From assembly GCA_902373515.1 (NCBI GenBank), contig CABKML010000018.1:1-35016 (forward strand): a stretch of 35,016 nt of DNA. The letters are read 5' to 3'. A program made the position numbers and the translations under genes. The notes beneath the pieces are model-generated. The model saw only the letters and a list, made by a program, of their open reading frames with translations. It was not told the origin of the DNA and made no database searches. Of this stretch, positions 25,892 to 34,995 are shown one piece after another; the first letter of the stretch is position 1; each line of letters opens with the position of its first letter. Origin of the DNA: an uncultured Eubacteriales bacterium. GTDB taxonomy: Bacteria; Bacillota; Clostridia; Saccharofermentanales; Fastidiosipilaceae.

Positions 25892-27082
25892 ATGAAAAGA
25901 TTGTGCAGTGCCTTATTAAGTATAATTCTTTTGACGACGTTGACAGCTTGTCAACAAGGTGGGAAAAGTGCGGAGAAAGAGGATAAAGACAGCCGCCTTG
26001 CAGATAATATGAAATTAACGGAGTTAGTAGAAGCGGCACAGAAAGAAGCCAAGGCCGATAACGCCGGTGAATTTATGGTTTATGCTCCTACGAGTCGGAT
26101 TGAAAAGGCGATGAAGGCTTTTACAGAAGCCTACGGCATTAAAGGTTCCGTTTATCATGAAAGCGGGCAGGATTTGTATACCAAGTTGACCACGGAATTG
26201 GAAGCCAAGAGCAAAACGACGGCCGATGTGGCTTTTTTGCAGGATGCCTATCTTTTGCAAACACAAATGCGCAATTATAATTATGTCGTTAACTATGTCC
26301 CGAAAGATTTAGCCGATAAGATTAAAGAGGCGGAGAAAAAACCTTTAGTTTGCTACTATTACAATAAGTTGTTTATTTACAATAATAAAGACGGAGCCAA
26401 AGGTGTCACCAATGTATGGGAACTGACAGAAGCTGCATACAAGGGCAAAATTTTCATGAAAGATTTGAGTAAGGAGTCGGTTAATAAGAATTTCCTGGCT
26501 ATGTTGACCAAACCTGAAATTGCCGACAAATTAAAGAAGGCATATAAAGAGCATTTCCAAAAAGAGATTAAGCTGGACGAAGATTGCCCTAACGCCGGTT
26601 ATCAATTCGTGAAAAATTTCTTGCCTAATGTCAGCTATGGTACGGGTGACGGCGATATAGCAACGGATTTGTCCAACGGCAACGGCAATAATTACGGCCT
26701 TATTGTTTTCTCTAAATTGCGTGATGACAGTGTTAATCAGAAAAATCTGACAGTTAATGCCTTGAATAAACAGGAAATTAATCCGTTCAGCGGTTTCATG
26801 TATCCGATGTATTTACAAATAATAAAAAATACGGATCGTCCTTATACGGCAAGATTATTTATTCATTTTATGATGTCGAAAGAAGGCTTTGAAGCAGCTT
26901 TCCATACTAAAGCCAAGGATATCGGCACATATTCCGGCAATAGCGAAATCAATTGCCTGAAGGGCGATCAGAATCTTGATTTTTGGAAGAAATGTTTGAC
27001 AACCGAAGACCCGGAATATTTAGCTAAAGCATATGGTGAAGGTGTTCTGGATTTCATTACAATGGCTGCAAGCAAGCATTAA
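25892..27082 (+). CDS. ABC importer substrate-binding lipoprotein (FbpA/AfuA-like fold)
   Basis: A 396-residue lipoprotein with the lipobox LTAC (lipidated C20), then a charged linker. The mature part resembles the type II binding proteins of the FbpA/AfuA/spermidine group. The ferric-binding Tyr-Tyr motif expected near the C-terminal lobe of FbpA is replaced by GNGNNYGLIVFSKLR, so iron is an unlikely ligand. A glycine-rich GTGDGD block precedes it and could hold an anionic group. The operon continues with a fused permease, ATPase and PHP phosphoesterase. The substrate is unproven; a phosphorylated organic compound is my inference. Confidence 0.85.
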   Translation: MKRLCSALLSIILLTTLTACQQGGKSAEKEDKDSRLADNMKLTELVEAAQKEAKADNAGEFMVYAPTSRIEKAMKAFTEAYGIKGSVYHESGQDLYTKLTTELEAKSKTTADVAFLQDAYLLQTQMRNYNYVVNYVPKDLADKIKEAEKKPLVCYYYNKLFIYNNKDGAKGVTNVWELTEAAYKGKIFMKDLSKESVNKNFLAMLTKPEIADKLKKAYKEHFQKEIKLDEDCPNAGYQFVKNFLPNVSYGTGDGDIATDLSNGNGNNYGLIVFSKLRDDSVNQKNLTVNALNKQEINPFSGFMYPMYLQIIKNTDRPYTARLFIHFMMSKEGFEAAFHTKAKDIGTYSGNSEINCLKGDQNLDFWKKCLTTEDPEYLAKAYGEGVLDFITMAASKH

Positions 27083-27096
27083 TATCTGTAAATTAA

Positions 27097-27128
27097 GGAC
27101 AAGGGAGAACGGTTGTGCTTCCTTGTCC
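27097..27128 (+). promoter_or_regulatory. Intercistronic hairpin after the binding-protein gene
   Basis: GGACAAGGGAG (27097-27107) pairs with CTTCCTTGTCC (27118-27128): 11 bp with one G-U pair and a 10-base loop. No T-tract follows. In importer operons such a structure commonly protects the binding-protein mRNA and limits expression of the membrane genes. Confidence 0.6.
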
Positions 27129-27217
27129 GTTATTAACCGAAAACCAAGCGAAAAAGTAAGCGGAAAAGCGTAACTTTGCTTTTTTCGGCACTATTTAAAG
27201 ATACCAGGGAGATATAC

Positions 27218-29017
27218 ATGAAAAAATTTAGGCATCGCCTGAAAGCATTTATCGCTCAGCCGGCCAATATTATATTGATTATTTTTGCTGTAGCGTTAAC
27301 TTTACTGACACTTTATCCCTTGATGGAATTGTTATACAACACCTTTGTCATTAATGCGACAGATGCGGCCGTCTTTGTCGATTTGAAAAGGGGTATGCTC
27401 AGTTTGCGCAGCTGGCAAAAAATCTTATTTACAGCCGCCAATAAGTACAGTTTAATTAATTTTTATCGTCCGTTGGGCAACTCTTTGTTGTATGCGGTCT
27501 TATCGGCAATATTTGCTTTAATCTTCGGCGGTACTGTAGCTTGGTTGATTACTCGCAGTAATCTTAAAGCTAAGTCTTTTATCTCGGCAGCTTTCGTTTT
27601 TCCTTATATTTTGCCGTCTTGGACGCTGGCTTTATTTTGGATTAACATGTTTCGCAATCCTAATGTAGGCATAGGCGTTCCGGGATTTATTTATTCCTTG
27701 ACCGGTTGGAGTGCACCGTCCTGGTTTGTTTACGGCCTGTTTCCGCTGGTCATTGTCAGTGGCCTGCATTATGCTCCTTTTGCCTATATTTTTATAGGCG
27801 GTATTTTGCGCAATATGGATGCCAATCTGGAAGAAGCGGCAACTGTTTTAAAAACACCGAGGCGGCGAATTTTTACCGCAATAACTTTGCCGATTGTCAA
27901 ACCGGCGGTTTTATCTACATTTTTGTTAGTATTCGCCAGTGTTATGGGTTCTTATGCTGTCCCGGTTTATTTAGGCTCGCCGGTGGGCTTTTTCGTGCTG
28001 ACGACCAAGATGAAGATGTTACAGACAACAGCTGTAGGACAAGCTTATATTATCGCTACAATTATGGTTATGAGCGGTTCAACCGTTTTACTTTTGAATA
28101 ATTTACTTGTCGGCAAAAGACAATCTTATACCACGATTACCGGAAAATCGTCGCAGATATCTTTGGTTAATTTGAAATCCGGAAGATATATAATTGCGGC
28201 GTTGCTGTGCGTGTTGATGGTCTTTACCTGTATATTACCTTTAATTTCCTTCGCTTTGGAGTCGATAATTATTAAAGCCGGTGATTATTCCTTAGCCAAC
28301 ATGACTTTGAATTATTGGATCGGCAGAAGTGGCAGCGTCTCCAGTCTGGCAGGCGGTTCTTCCGGTATTTTGCTTGATAATTTAGTATGGCAGGCCGGAA
28401 AAAATTCCTTGCTGTTATCAGTTGTTTGTGCTGTTTTAGCCGGTAGCTTCGGATTAATAATCGGTTACGCCGTTGTCCGTAAGAAAAACACTCGTTTGGC
28501 AAACTTCGTCAGCGGTATGTCCTTCTTCCCTTACTTAATACCGTCAATGGCATTCAGTGCAATTTACTTGGCAATTTCCACTCAATTTTCTTTCTTAGCT
28601 AACTCCTTCTTACTTTTAGCATTGGTAGGAACTGTGAAATATTTGCCTTTTGCTTCGCGCTCCGGTATTAACTCTATGCTGCAACTTTCCAAAGAAATTG
28701 AAGAGGCGGCGTTGGTCTACGGCGTATCGTGGCCTAAGCGTATGGTGAAAATTATTATGCCGATACAAAAGGCGGCGATAATTTCAGGATTCTTATTACC
28801 TTTTGTTTCGTGCATGCGGGAGTTGTCACTCTTTGTCATGCTGACAAGTGCGAAGACGCAAACTTTGACAACAATATTGATGGCTTACAGCGAAAAAGGC
28901 GCAAGTCAATATGGTAATGCAATCAACTTATTAATAATAATTCTTGTGCTTGTAATTAACTTTGCCGTCAATAAATTGACAGGCGCATCAATAGATAAAG
29001 GTATTGGAGGAAATTGA
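27218..29017 (+). CDS. ABC importer permease, two fused permease domains
   Basis: A 599-residue membrane protein with about twelve helices, formed by two fused BPD-type permease domains as in FbpB/ThiP. Each domain ends with an EAA loop that contacts the ATPase: EEAATVLKTPRRR (around 205-220) and EEAALVYGVSWPKR (around 503-520). The open frame extends upstream to 27176, but the ATG at 27218 has AGGGAGAT six bases before it. It ends one base before the ATPase start. Confidence 0.92.
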   Translation: MKKFRHRLKAFIAQPANIILIIFAVALTLLTLYPLMELLYNTFVINATDAAVFVDLKRGMLSLRSWQKILFTAANKYSLINFYRPLGNSLLYAVLSAIFALIFGGTVAWLITRSNLKAKSFISAAFVFPYILPSWTLALFWINMFRNPNVGIGVPGFIYSLTGWSAPSWFVYGLFPLVIVSGLHYAPFAYIFIGGILRNMDANLEEAATVLKTPRRRIFTAITLPIVKPAVLSTFLLVFASVMGSYAVPVYLGSPVGFFVLTTKMKMLQTTAVGQAYIIATIMVMSGSTVLLLNNLLVGKRQSYTTITGKSSQISLVNLKSGRYIIAALLCVLMVFTCILPLISFALESIIIKAGDYSLANMTLNYWIGRSGSVSSLAGGSSGILLDNLVWQAGKNSLLLSVVCAVLAGSFGLIIGYAVVRKKNTRLANFVSGMSFFPYLIPSMAFSAIYLAISTQFSFLANSFLLLALVGTVKYLPFASRSGINSMLQLSKEIEEAALVYGVSWPKRMVKIIMPIQKAAIISGFLLPFVSCMRELSLFVMLTSAKTQTLTTILMAYSEKGASQYGNAINLLIIILVLVINFAVNKLTGASIDKGIGGN

Positions 29018-29018
29018 A

Positions 29019-30134
29019 ATGCCTAAAATTATTTTAGAAAATGTCAGTAAAAAATTCGCCAACGGTTTCGTGGCCGTGGATAATTTGAATATGGTTATAG
29101 AAGATCGGGCGTTTGTCACGCTGTTGGGTCCGTCAGGTTGCGGCAAAACAACAACGTTAAGAATGATTGCCGGTTTGGAAACTCCGACAAGCGGCACAAT
29201 TACCATTGACGGACAGGTTGTCTTTGATGCAGAGAGCGGAATCAACGTGACACCGGACAAACGGGATATAGGCTTTCTTTTCCAGAACTATGCCTTGTGG
29301 CCGCATATGACCGTTTATCGCAACATTGCTTTCGGCTTGGAAAATTTGCACTGGTCCAAGCCGGATATTGAAAAAAGAGTAGCGGAATTATTGGACATCT
29401 TACAAATTTCCGAATTTAAGGAGCGCTATCCTTCAGAATTATCAGGCGGTCAGCAACAACGGGTAGCAATTGCCAGAACTTTAGCACCTCGACCGAAAGT
29501 TCTTTTCATGGATGAACCGCTGTCGAATCTGGATGCGAAATTGCGCGGCGAAATGCGGACGGAATTGAAACGCTTACATATTGACACGAATTCAACATTT
29601 ATCTATGTTACGCATGACCAATTGGAAGCGATGACTTTATCCAGCAAAGTTTGCTTGATGAAACAGGGTGTTTTACAGCAATACGCTCCGCCCTTGGAAA
29701 TTTATAATCATCCCTGCAATATTTTCGTTGCCGACTTTATGGGCAACCCGGCTATTAACTTACTACATGCCACAGTTATGCGGCAGGAAGAGCAGACGAC
29801 GGAATTAAACTTGGGCGAGCACAAGGTTAAATTCTTATCTGACACTAAATTGCCGAAAATTCCCGCAGATATTATCCTTGGTATAAGACCGGAGCATATC
29901 AAGTTGACTTCCGAGCCTAAATTGACAGCTCGAATTTATGCTACTTTACCGACAGGCATGGAGACTACAGTTAAGCTGAAAGCAGATGAACAGATTATTA
30001 CGGCTGTAGTATTCGGCAGTGTCGATTTTCAAGTGGATGAAACGGTGAATATAGACTTTGCGGAAAATAAAATATTGTTGTTCGAGCAGTCAAACGGCAA
30101 ACTTATAGCTTCCGGGCGTCTGGTAATAATTTGA
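29019..30134 (+). CDS. ABC importer ATPase (FbpC/PotA-like)
   Basis: A 371-residue ATPase driving the importer. Walker A GPSGCGKT is at 37-44, the Q-loop glutamine is Q89, the signature LSGGQQQR is at 141-148, Walker B VLFMDE is at 161-166 and the H-loop is in VTHDQ. A C-terminal TOBE-like regulatory domain spans about 240-371 and includes GIRPEHIKL. The ATG at 29019 follows GGAGG (29006-29010). A short in-frame extension from 29004 lacks that placement. It is translationally coupled to the permease. Confidence 0.95.
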   Translation: MPKIILENVSKKFANGFVAVDNLNMVIEDRAFVTLLGPSGCGKTTTLRMIAGLETPTSGTITIDGQVVFDAESGINVTPDKRDIGFLFQNYALWPHMTVYRNIAFGLENLHWSKPDIEKRVAELLDILQISEFKERYPSELSGGQQQRVAIARTLAPRPKVLFMDEPLSNLDAKLRGEMRTELKRLHIDTNSTFIYVTHDQLEAMTLSSKVCLMKQGVLQQYAPPLEIYNHPCNIFVADFMGNPAINLLHATVMRQEEQTTELNLGEHKVKFLSDTKLPKIPADIILGIRPEHIKLTSEPKLTARIYATLPTGMETTVKLKADEQIITAVVFGSVDFQVDETVNIDFAENKILLFEQSNGKLIASGRLVII

Positions 30135-30150
30135 AACAAGGGTAACGGAA

Positions 30151-30879
30151 ATGGAAATCTTATTTGATTTACATACTCATACAATTATGAGCGGCCATGC
30201 CTACAATACGATTGAAGAAAATATTGTCGAGGCATATAATATCGGGCTGCAGGCTTACGGCTTTTCTGACCACGGACCGGCAATCGAGGGAGGACCGGCG
30301 GAGGTGTATTTTCGCCACTTCCGCATTTTCCCGCGGCATTATAAAAATATGTATGTTTTGTGCGGGGTAGAAGCGGTGATTACAGATTATGACGGGCATA
30401 TCGATTTAAACGGTAAGGCCTTGGAAAGGGTGGATTATGCGATAGCAAGTCTGCACAGTTGGTGCCTACAGCCGGGAACATGTGCCGAGAATATGCGAGC
30501 CTATCGCGGCGCTATGCAAAATCCTTATGTGAAAATTATCGGTCACCCGGATGATCAGGCTTATGAAACTGATTATGATGAACTGGCATATATGGCGCAA
30601 AAGTACGGCGTTGCTCTGGAACTTAATGAATCTTCGCTGGATCCTGAATCTGTACGGTCAGGCTCCGTGCGGGAGAAAATGCGTTTAATTATGAAATATT
30701 GTCGGCGCTATCAAACCCCGGTTATTCTCGGTTCCGATGCACATCATAAGTCATATATCGCTCGTTTCGAACAGGTGCGGGAATTATTGGCAAGCGAGAA
30801 TTTCCCGCAGGAGCTGGTGCTCAATAATTCGTTGGCAAAACTGCGCCGGGTCTTGAATCACCCTGATATTATTAAATAA
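30151..30879 (+). CDS. PHP-domain phosphoesterase (YcdX-like)
   Basis: A 242-residue metal-dependent phosphatase of the PHP superfamily. Residues H8, H10, H16, H41, E74, H102, H132, D196 and H198 are visible in DLHTH, GHAY, SDHG, GVEA, SLHSW, GHPDD and GSDAHH. From memory they correspond one to one, with a small offset, to the nine ligands of the trinuclear zinc site of E. coli YcdX. The enzyme is cytoplasmic. It begins 17 bases after the importer ATPase in the same operon, suggesting that it dephosphorylates the imported substrate. Histidinol phosphatase is an alternative, but no his genes are nearby. Confidence 0.88.
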   Translation: MEILFDLHTHTIMSGHAYNTIEENIVEAYNIGLQAYGFSDHGPAIEGGPAEVYFRHFRIFPRHYKNMYVLCGVEAVITDYDGHIDLNGKALERVDYAIASLHSWCLQPGTCAENMRAYRGAMQNPYVKIIGHPDDQAYETDYDELAYMAQKYGVALELNESSLDPESVRSGSVREKMRLIMKYCRRYQTPVILGSDAHHKSYIARFEQVRELLASENFPQELVLNNSLAKLRRVLNHPDIIK

Positions 30880-30931
30880 GCTCAATAATTTACGTTCAGC
30901 AAATTAACTGCAAAGAAGGTGAAATGATTAA

Positions 30932-31633
30932 ATGGAATTTTTTCAGAATATAGATAAACTTGTGAGCAGCTTCACGCCTCTGGCAATATTTTTGCGCTTG
31001 TTTATAGCTATGCTTTTAGGTACCGTTATAGGTATTGATCGTGAGCTGAAAAATCGTGGTGCCGGCATAAAAACGCATGCTTTAGTCTGTTTGGGTTCAG
31101 CTATTGTTATGATTGTAAGTGAGTATATTTTCTTGAGTTGTCCGGATGCTCAGGCCGATATGAACAGAATGGGCGCGCAGGTAGTGAGCGGAGTAGGCTT
31201 TTTAGGTGTCGGTACAATTATCGTCACCGGTAAAAATGTTGTGCGCGGCTTGACCACGGCTGCCGGTTTGTGGACTTGCGCTTGTGCCGGTTTGGCTGCC
31301 GGAATAGGTTATGTTTGGCTGGCGTTCTTGAGTCTGTGTTTTTGTATTTTCGTTTTTACCGGTTTGGGGTGGTTGGAGAATCGGCTGCAACGTCTGTCCC
31401 GCCATTTTTCCTTATATTTGGAGTTGGAGTCAAGTGACGGCGTGCATTTGCTTTTAGCTAAGATGCGTTTACAGCATATGCGTTTCCATCATCTTGATAT
31501 TACACCCAGCCATGTGAAGCAGAACGGCGTTTTACTCAGCATGTCGGTAGAACTTCCCAGTCGGAAAGAGCGGCAGAATTTGCTGAATTTGCTGAATAAT
31601 TGTCCGGAAATTCGTTATTTTGAAGGTGTATAA
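30932..31633 (+). CDS. MgtC/SapB-family membrane protein
   Basis: A 233-residue protein with four or five N-terminal transmembrane helices, then a cytoplasmic ACT-like domain (about 150-233). The MgtC signature is clear: GIDRELKNRGAGIKTHALVCLGS (33-55) and GVGFLGVGTII (87-97), then GLTTAAGLWTCACAGLAAG. Members affect membrane ATPase activity and growth under Mg2+ or phosphate limitation; the biochemical role is not settled. AAGGTGA precedes the start. It lies 52 bases after the PHP gene with no terminator between, so it may belong to the importer operon. Confidence 0.9.
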   Translation: MEFFQNIDKLVSSFTPLAIFLRLFIAMLLGTVIGIDRELKNRGAGIKTHALVCLGSAIVMIVSEYIFLSCPDAQADMNRMGAQVVSGVGFLGVGTIIVTGKNVVRGLTTAAGLWTCACAGLAAGIGYVWLAFLSLCFCIFVFTGLGWLENRLQRLSRHFSLYLELESSDGVHLLLAKMRLQHMRFHHLDITPSHVKQNGVLLSMSVELPSRKERQNLLNLLNNCPEIRYFEGV

Positions 31634-31701
31634 TGTTATTAATCGGGCAGTGGCATAAAGCCGACTGTAAAATAAATTAAAGAAAGTGCAGTGTCGCAAA
31701 A

Positions 31702-33213
31702 ATGGATATGATTAAACACAACGCAAAACGTAAACTGATAGCGGCTGCGGTGACAGCTTTGTTGATTTGGACGGCAGTTTGGCCGACAATTTCTGTGAAA
31801 GCTGAAGGACAGGATACGCTGAAGGTAGCACAATATGTTAAAACGGAGACTACTAAACAAAGTGACGGGTCTTATAGCGGCAAGTGGATTGCTGACGTAC
31901 CGATGGCGGAGGTACTTAAACCTGTTGAACCGGATATGAAAAAAGGAGCACAGGGATTATTTGGAAATATTCCATATCCATATAAGAATAGTAAAAAAGA
32001 AGGTATTGCCGAGATAGTTTATAATGTTAAATTTCCTCAAGGATGTGTGATAGGAAAAGTTACTGCTGAGCATGGTTACACTTTTTTAGGAACAATCAAA
32101 ACGGAAAAGACTAATGACGCTGTAACTTTTAGGATACCTTTAACGGATCAAAATTGGGCAGGTATCTATGAGGCGTATAAAGAGGATAAAAAAGACACAC
32201 AAAAGAAATTAAAATTAACTGTTGAATATACAACCGGTGAAAGTAAAAATGCCAAAATTGTAGGTGATGGTAATTTTTCGTTTTATATGTGGTTTAAAAC
32301 GTATTTGTATTCATCAGACAAATCTACTACACCGGTAACCGGCGGCAAATCTCAAGCTACCAAATTACCGGATCCGCCGAAATCTACCGATGTTAAACTT
32401 GCCGGTGATATGCTTATAAATGGTAATACTCAAGCAGATAAGGTATATGTAGCCAATAAAACAGATGCATTTACTGTAACAGGAGCACTTAATGTCAAAC
32501 CGATAAAAGATGAATTGGCCAAGCTGAAAGCACTGTACGATCCGCAGAAATATGCCGATATTAAAGTTACAGGTGCTGTGACTACGTTTAAAGCGACCAT
32601 GACCTTACCGGAGGGTTTGGAGATGGCGGATGATTGGAAAGCTGAATTGACGGGTGCAAACGGCAAATTTAAAATCACTAAAACAGACTTTAAAAATCAA
32701 GTTGTGACTGTTGAAATGTCAACGACAGGAAATTTGAATAGCTTTGAGGCTGTTTGCAATACTGTAGATGGCGCAGATGATTTACTAAAAGTGTATGTTA
32801 CCGGTGTGAAGTTTAAAGATAGTGCCGAAGCAGATAAGGAATACAAAATTGTCGGTACTTTAATAGGTACTTTTTCTGCTAAGGCAACCTTGAACGGCAA
32901 CACCGTTCCATTCAGCTATACATGGGGAAGCAAACAGTCGGAAGAAGGCAAAGATTCAACAGCTAAGAACACTGATGAAATAAGTTTAACTGTCAAATAT
33001 TTATCACCTGCAGTTCCTCAGCCTACTCCAATTCCAACCGAAACAAAGCCTGAACCGTACAACCCGTATACATCGAGCGAGTTGAAGGAAGAACCGGCAT
33101 CGAAGCTTGGCAAGGTAGCCAAAACCGGTGAACTTGTCGGCGCCGGCAACAGTTGGTGCGTGCTCTTGGCAGTAGCAGCTGCCTGTCTGCTTCAACATAA
33201 ACGGCAGAATTAA
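31702..33213 (+). CDS. Secreted cell-surface protein with a degenerate sortase-type C-terminus
   Basis: A 503-residue exported protein. A Lys/Arg-rich N-terminus and hydrophobic stretch end at about VKAEG (residue 36). The body is Thr/Lys-rich and beta-strand-like, with phrases such as ATMTLPEGLEMADDW seen in Gram-positive surface beta-sandwich proteins. A Pro-rich wall-spanning stretch (about 434-460) precedes VAKTGE (472-477), a hydrophobic segment and a basic tail (HKRQN). This is the architecture of LPxTG proteins with the motif changed. No strong ribosome binding site is visible, and an in-frame ATG at 31708 is an alternative start. The ligand is unknown. Confidence 0.8.
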   Translation: MDMIKHNAKRKLIAAAVTALLIWTAVWPTISVKAEGQDTLKVAQYVKTETTKQSDGSYSGKWIADVPMAEVLKPVEPDMKKGAQGLFGNIPYPYKNSKKEGIAEIVYNVKFPQGCVIGKVTAEHGYTFLGTIKTEKTNDAVTFRIPLTDQNWAGIYEAYKEDKKDTQKKLKLTVEYTTGESKNAKIVGDGNFSFYMWFKTYLYSSDKSTTPVTGGKSQATKLPDPPKSTDVKLAGDMLINGNTQADKVYVANKTDAFTVTGALNVKPIKDELAKLKALYDPQKYADIKVTGAVTTFKATMTLPEGLEMADDWKAELTGANGKFKITKTDFKNQVVTVEMSTTGNLNSFEAVCNTVDGADDLLKVYVTGVKFKDSAEADKEYKIVGTLIGTFSAKATLNGNTVPFSYTWGSKQSEEGKDSTAKNTDEISLTVKYLSPAVPQPTPIPTETKPEPYNPYTSSELKEEPASKLGKVAKTGELVGAGNSWCVLLAVAAACLLQHKRQN

Positions 33214-33242
33214 CGGTTTATTGTTAGAGTCACTTGTTTGAG

Positions 33243-33281
33243 AAGCCTGTTCCTGCGAACTGCGGGGACGGGCTTTTATTT
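33243..33281 (+). terminator. Intrinsic terminator after the surface-protein gene
   Basis: AAGCCTGTTCC (33243-33253) pairs with GGGACGGGCTT (33265-33275) with two G-U pairs, followed by TTTTATTTAT. Confidence 0.8.
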
Positions 33282-33378
33282 ATAGCTTTTTCTCCGCTTT
33301 TTGCCTGTTTTTTTCCGCTGAACACCCGGAAAAGATGTGGTAAAATAATATTTATTATAATTTATCAGGACTTCTTGC

Positions 33379-33406
33379 TTGAACAGCAAATAGAAAAATG
33401 TATAAT
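33379..33406 (+). promoter_or_regulatory. Promoter of the second lipoprotein gene
   Basis: TTGAAC (33379-33384) and consensus TATAAT (33401-33406) are 16 bases apart, 45 bases upstream of the start. Confidence 0.6.
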
Positions 33407-33450
33407 GATATCAAGAGGGGCCGCTCTAAATATTTTTTCGGAGGAATGTT

Positions 33451-34881
33451 ATGAAAAAAATATTATTACCTTGCTTACTTGCAGCATTAACTTTAGTAGC
33501 CTGCCAAAAACAAAAAGTGATGGAACCGGCAGCGACTGAAGCCCGGGCTGAAGCTTCGAAAGCTCAAGTTGCCGCTGCTACTGCAAGTGCCGCCGAAAAA
33601 AAGCAAGTGTCCGAGAAAGAAATAAATACGGCCGTAAAATTACAAAATAAAGTTACATCACCCGTGCAAAAGTTGAGTGCCGAAGCTTTACGCTACATTT
33701 ATCTGGGTGTGCGTGCCGTCAACGATGGGGCTTTACCGAATATTTTGCATTATGAAAACGACAAAATATATTATATGTGCCGCAAAGTTTCCGACGACAT
33801 GCAGCGGGTAATCAGGCAGGAGTGGTGTAATAATAACAAAAAGTTTACAGATGCGGAGCAGGAAGTGAGATATAGATCCCTCGGGCAGATGAGTGATACG
33901 CAAAAGCGCTATATAGGCGTTTATGATTGCCAAAACAAGACAAAAAAAGAAATGAGTATCGCAGACTGGTGCGCGATGAGCACGGTTTCAGCCACCTGCC
34001 CGGTTGAGGACAATCAAATTATTATGGTCTATGTTGCCGGCAGCTCGGGAGCAGTAATTCATACTAAGATTGTTTTATTTGATTTGGACAAAAAAACGGA
34101 GGAAACAATTGCCGAGTATCAAACTTTCAATGCCTTCAGCAAGATTAAGAGATTGTCGCAGGATGAATTTTTGATCTTATTGGCTGAACGCCAACAGGAT
34201 AAAAACGGAATCAAGCCGGAAAGCAAACAGCTTGCCATAGTTTATAATCATAAGACTAAAAAAACAACAGAAATTTATCAAGGCGAAACAATGAGCGAAA
34301 AATCACAGGATGTCTTTGCTTTTGATTGTTACAAAGATAAAATTTACCTGCTTATGCATAAACTTAATGCCGGCAAATTGCAATCGTATTTACGGACGCT
34401 TGATAAAAACGGTAAACAGTTAAATGAGATTGCTCTGCCGGCTTTGGCTAAGTACGATTCACCCAATCAGTTGGCGGTTGATCTGTTATTTGCAGATGAT
34501 GTCATGTTTGTGCAATTTGAAACTAAGCGGCCGGATCTTAAGGCGAAGCAGCCGGTTGTCGCTGTTTTAAGAAAAGCCGGAGATAACTACCTGTTACAGA
34601 ACACAAGCTCAATGAACATATCTTCTATTCCTAAAACACATCCGGTGGGCACGGGACCTTATATGCTGTTGCAGGACAAGGAAAGGGAAAGCGGAACACA
34701 ACAATTTTACGCCTACTATCCGGATAAAAATGTTTTCGATTTGGTAGATACGCAGCTGAAGTATACGAAAACCCAGGGTAACATCACGAATTGGCGCAAC
34801 GATAATAAGCAACTGTTGTTCCAATATATTGATTTTAATAATAAGGCTGATTACTATTTAGCTGAAATTCCCGAGAAGTAA
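33451..34881 (+). CDS. Lipoprotein of unknown function (paralogue of the 16635 gene)
   Basis: A 476-residue lipoprotein with the canonical lipobox LVAC (lipidated C18), then an Ala/Glu/Lys-rich linker to about residue 60. The globular part matches the lipoprotein at 16635-18008 from YLGVR to the C-terminus, with a longer insertion around residues 115-145. The same strand-like blocks recur (EIYQGETMSEKS, KIYLLMHKL, QFYAYYPDKNVFDL), so the pair arose by duplication. I do not recognise the family; a beta-propeller-like surface protein is a guess. GGAGGA precedes the ATG. Unlike its paralogue it has its own promoter and no peptidase neighbour. The right-hand IS begins 85 bases after the stop. Confidence 0.8.
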   Translation: MKKILLPCLLAALTLVACQKQKVMEPAATEARAEASKAQVAAATASAAEKKQVSEKEINTAVKLQNKVTSPVQKLSAEALRYIYLGVRAVNDGALPNILHYENDKIYYMCRKVSDDMQRVIRQEWCNNNKKFTDAEQEVRYRSLGQMSDTQKRYIGVYDCQNKTKKEMSIADWCAMSTVSATCPVEDNQIIMVYVAGSSGAVIHTKIVLFDLDKKTEETIAEYQTFNAFSKIKRLSQDEFLILLAERQQDKNGIKPESKQLAIVYNHKTKKTTEIYQGETMSEKSQDVFAFDCYKDKIYLLMHKLNAGKLQSYLRTLDKNGKQLNEIALPALAKYDSPNQLAVDLLFADDVMFVQFETKRPDLKAKQPVVAVLRKAGDNYLLQNTSSMNISSIPKTHPVGTGPYMLLQDKERESGTQQFYAYYPDKNVFDLVDTQLKYTKTQGNITNWRNDNKQLLFQYIDFNNKADYYLAEIPEK

Positions 34882-34966
34882 AAGGCACATGTGGCGACTT
34901 AACGGCGATACGTCTGTAAGAAACCACAATATCCGGGGCGGAAAAAGACCTGCAAGCTCTTTGATA

Positions 34967-34986
34967 TGTACCCTCTTTACTGGACA
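34967..34986 (+). repeat. IS left terminal inverted repeat (IRL)
   Basis: TGTACCCTCTTTACTGGACA matches the reverse complement of the repeat at 101-120 at 16 of 20 positions and starts with the IS3-typical TG. Confidence 0.85.
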
Positions 34987-34995
34987 AACCAGTAA
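34977..34995 (+). promoter_or_regulatory. Hairpin overlapping the IS end and the transposase ribosome binding site
   Basis: TTACTGG (34977-34983) pairs perfectly with CCAGTAA (34989-34995) across ACAAA. The 3' arm includes the first two bases of AAGGAGG, so an RNA that reads through the IS end could fold over the ribosome binding site. Confidence 0.55.

Noticed and set aside
25892..30134. Annotation of the importer as a ferric iron transporter (FbpABC)
   Set aside because: The gene layout fits, but the ferric-binding Tyr-Tyr motif is missing from the binding protein, so the substrate is left open.
33234..33539. 101-codon frame between the surface protein and the second lipoprotein
   Set aside because: It runs through a terminator and a consensus promoter and overlaps the lipoprotein start; it is not a credible gene.
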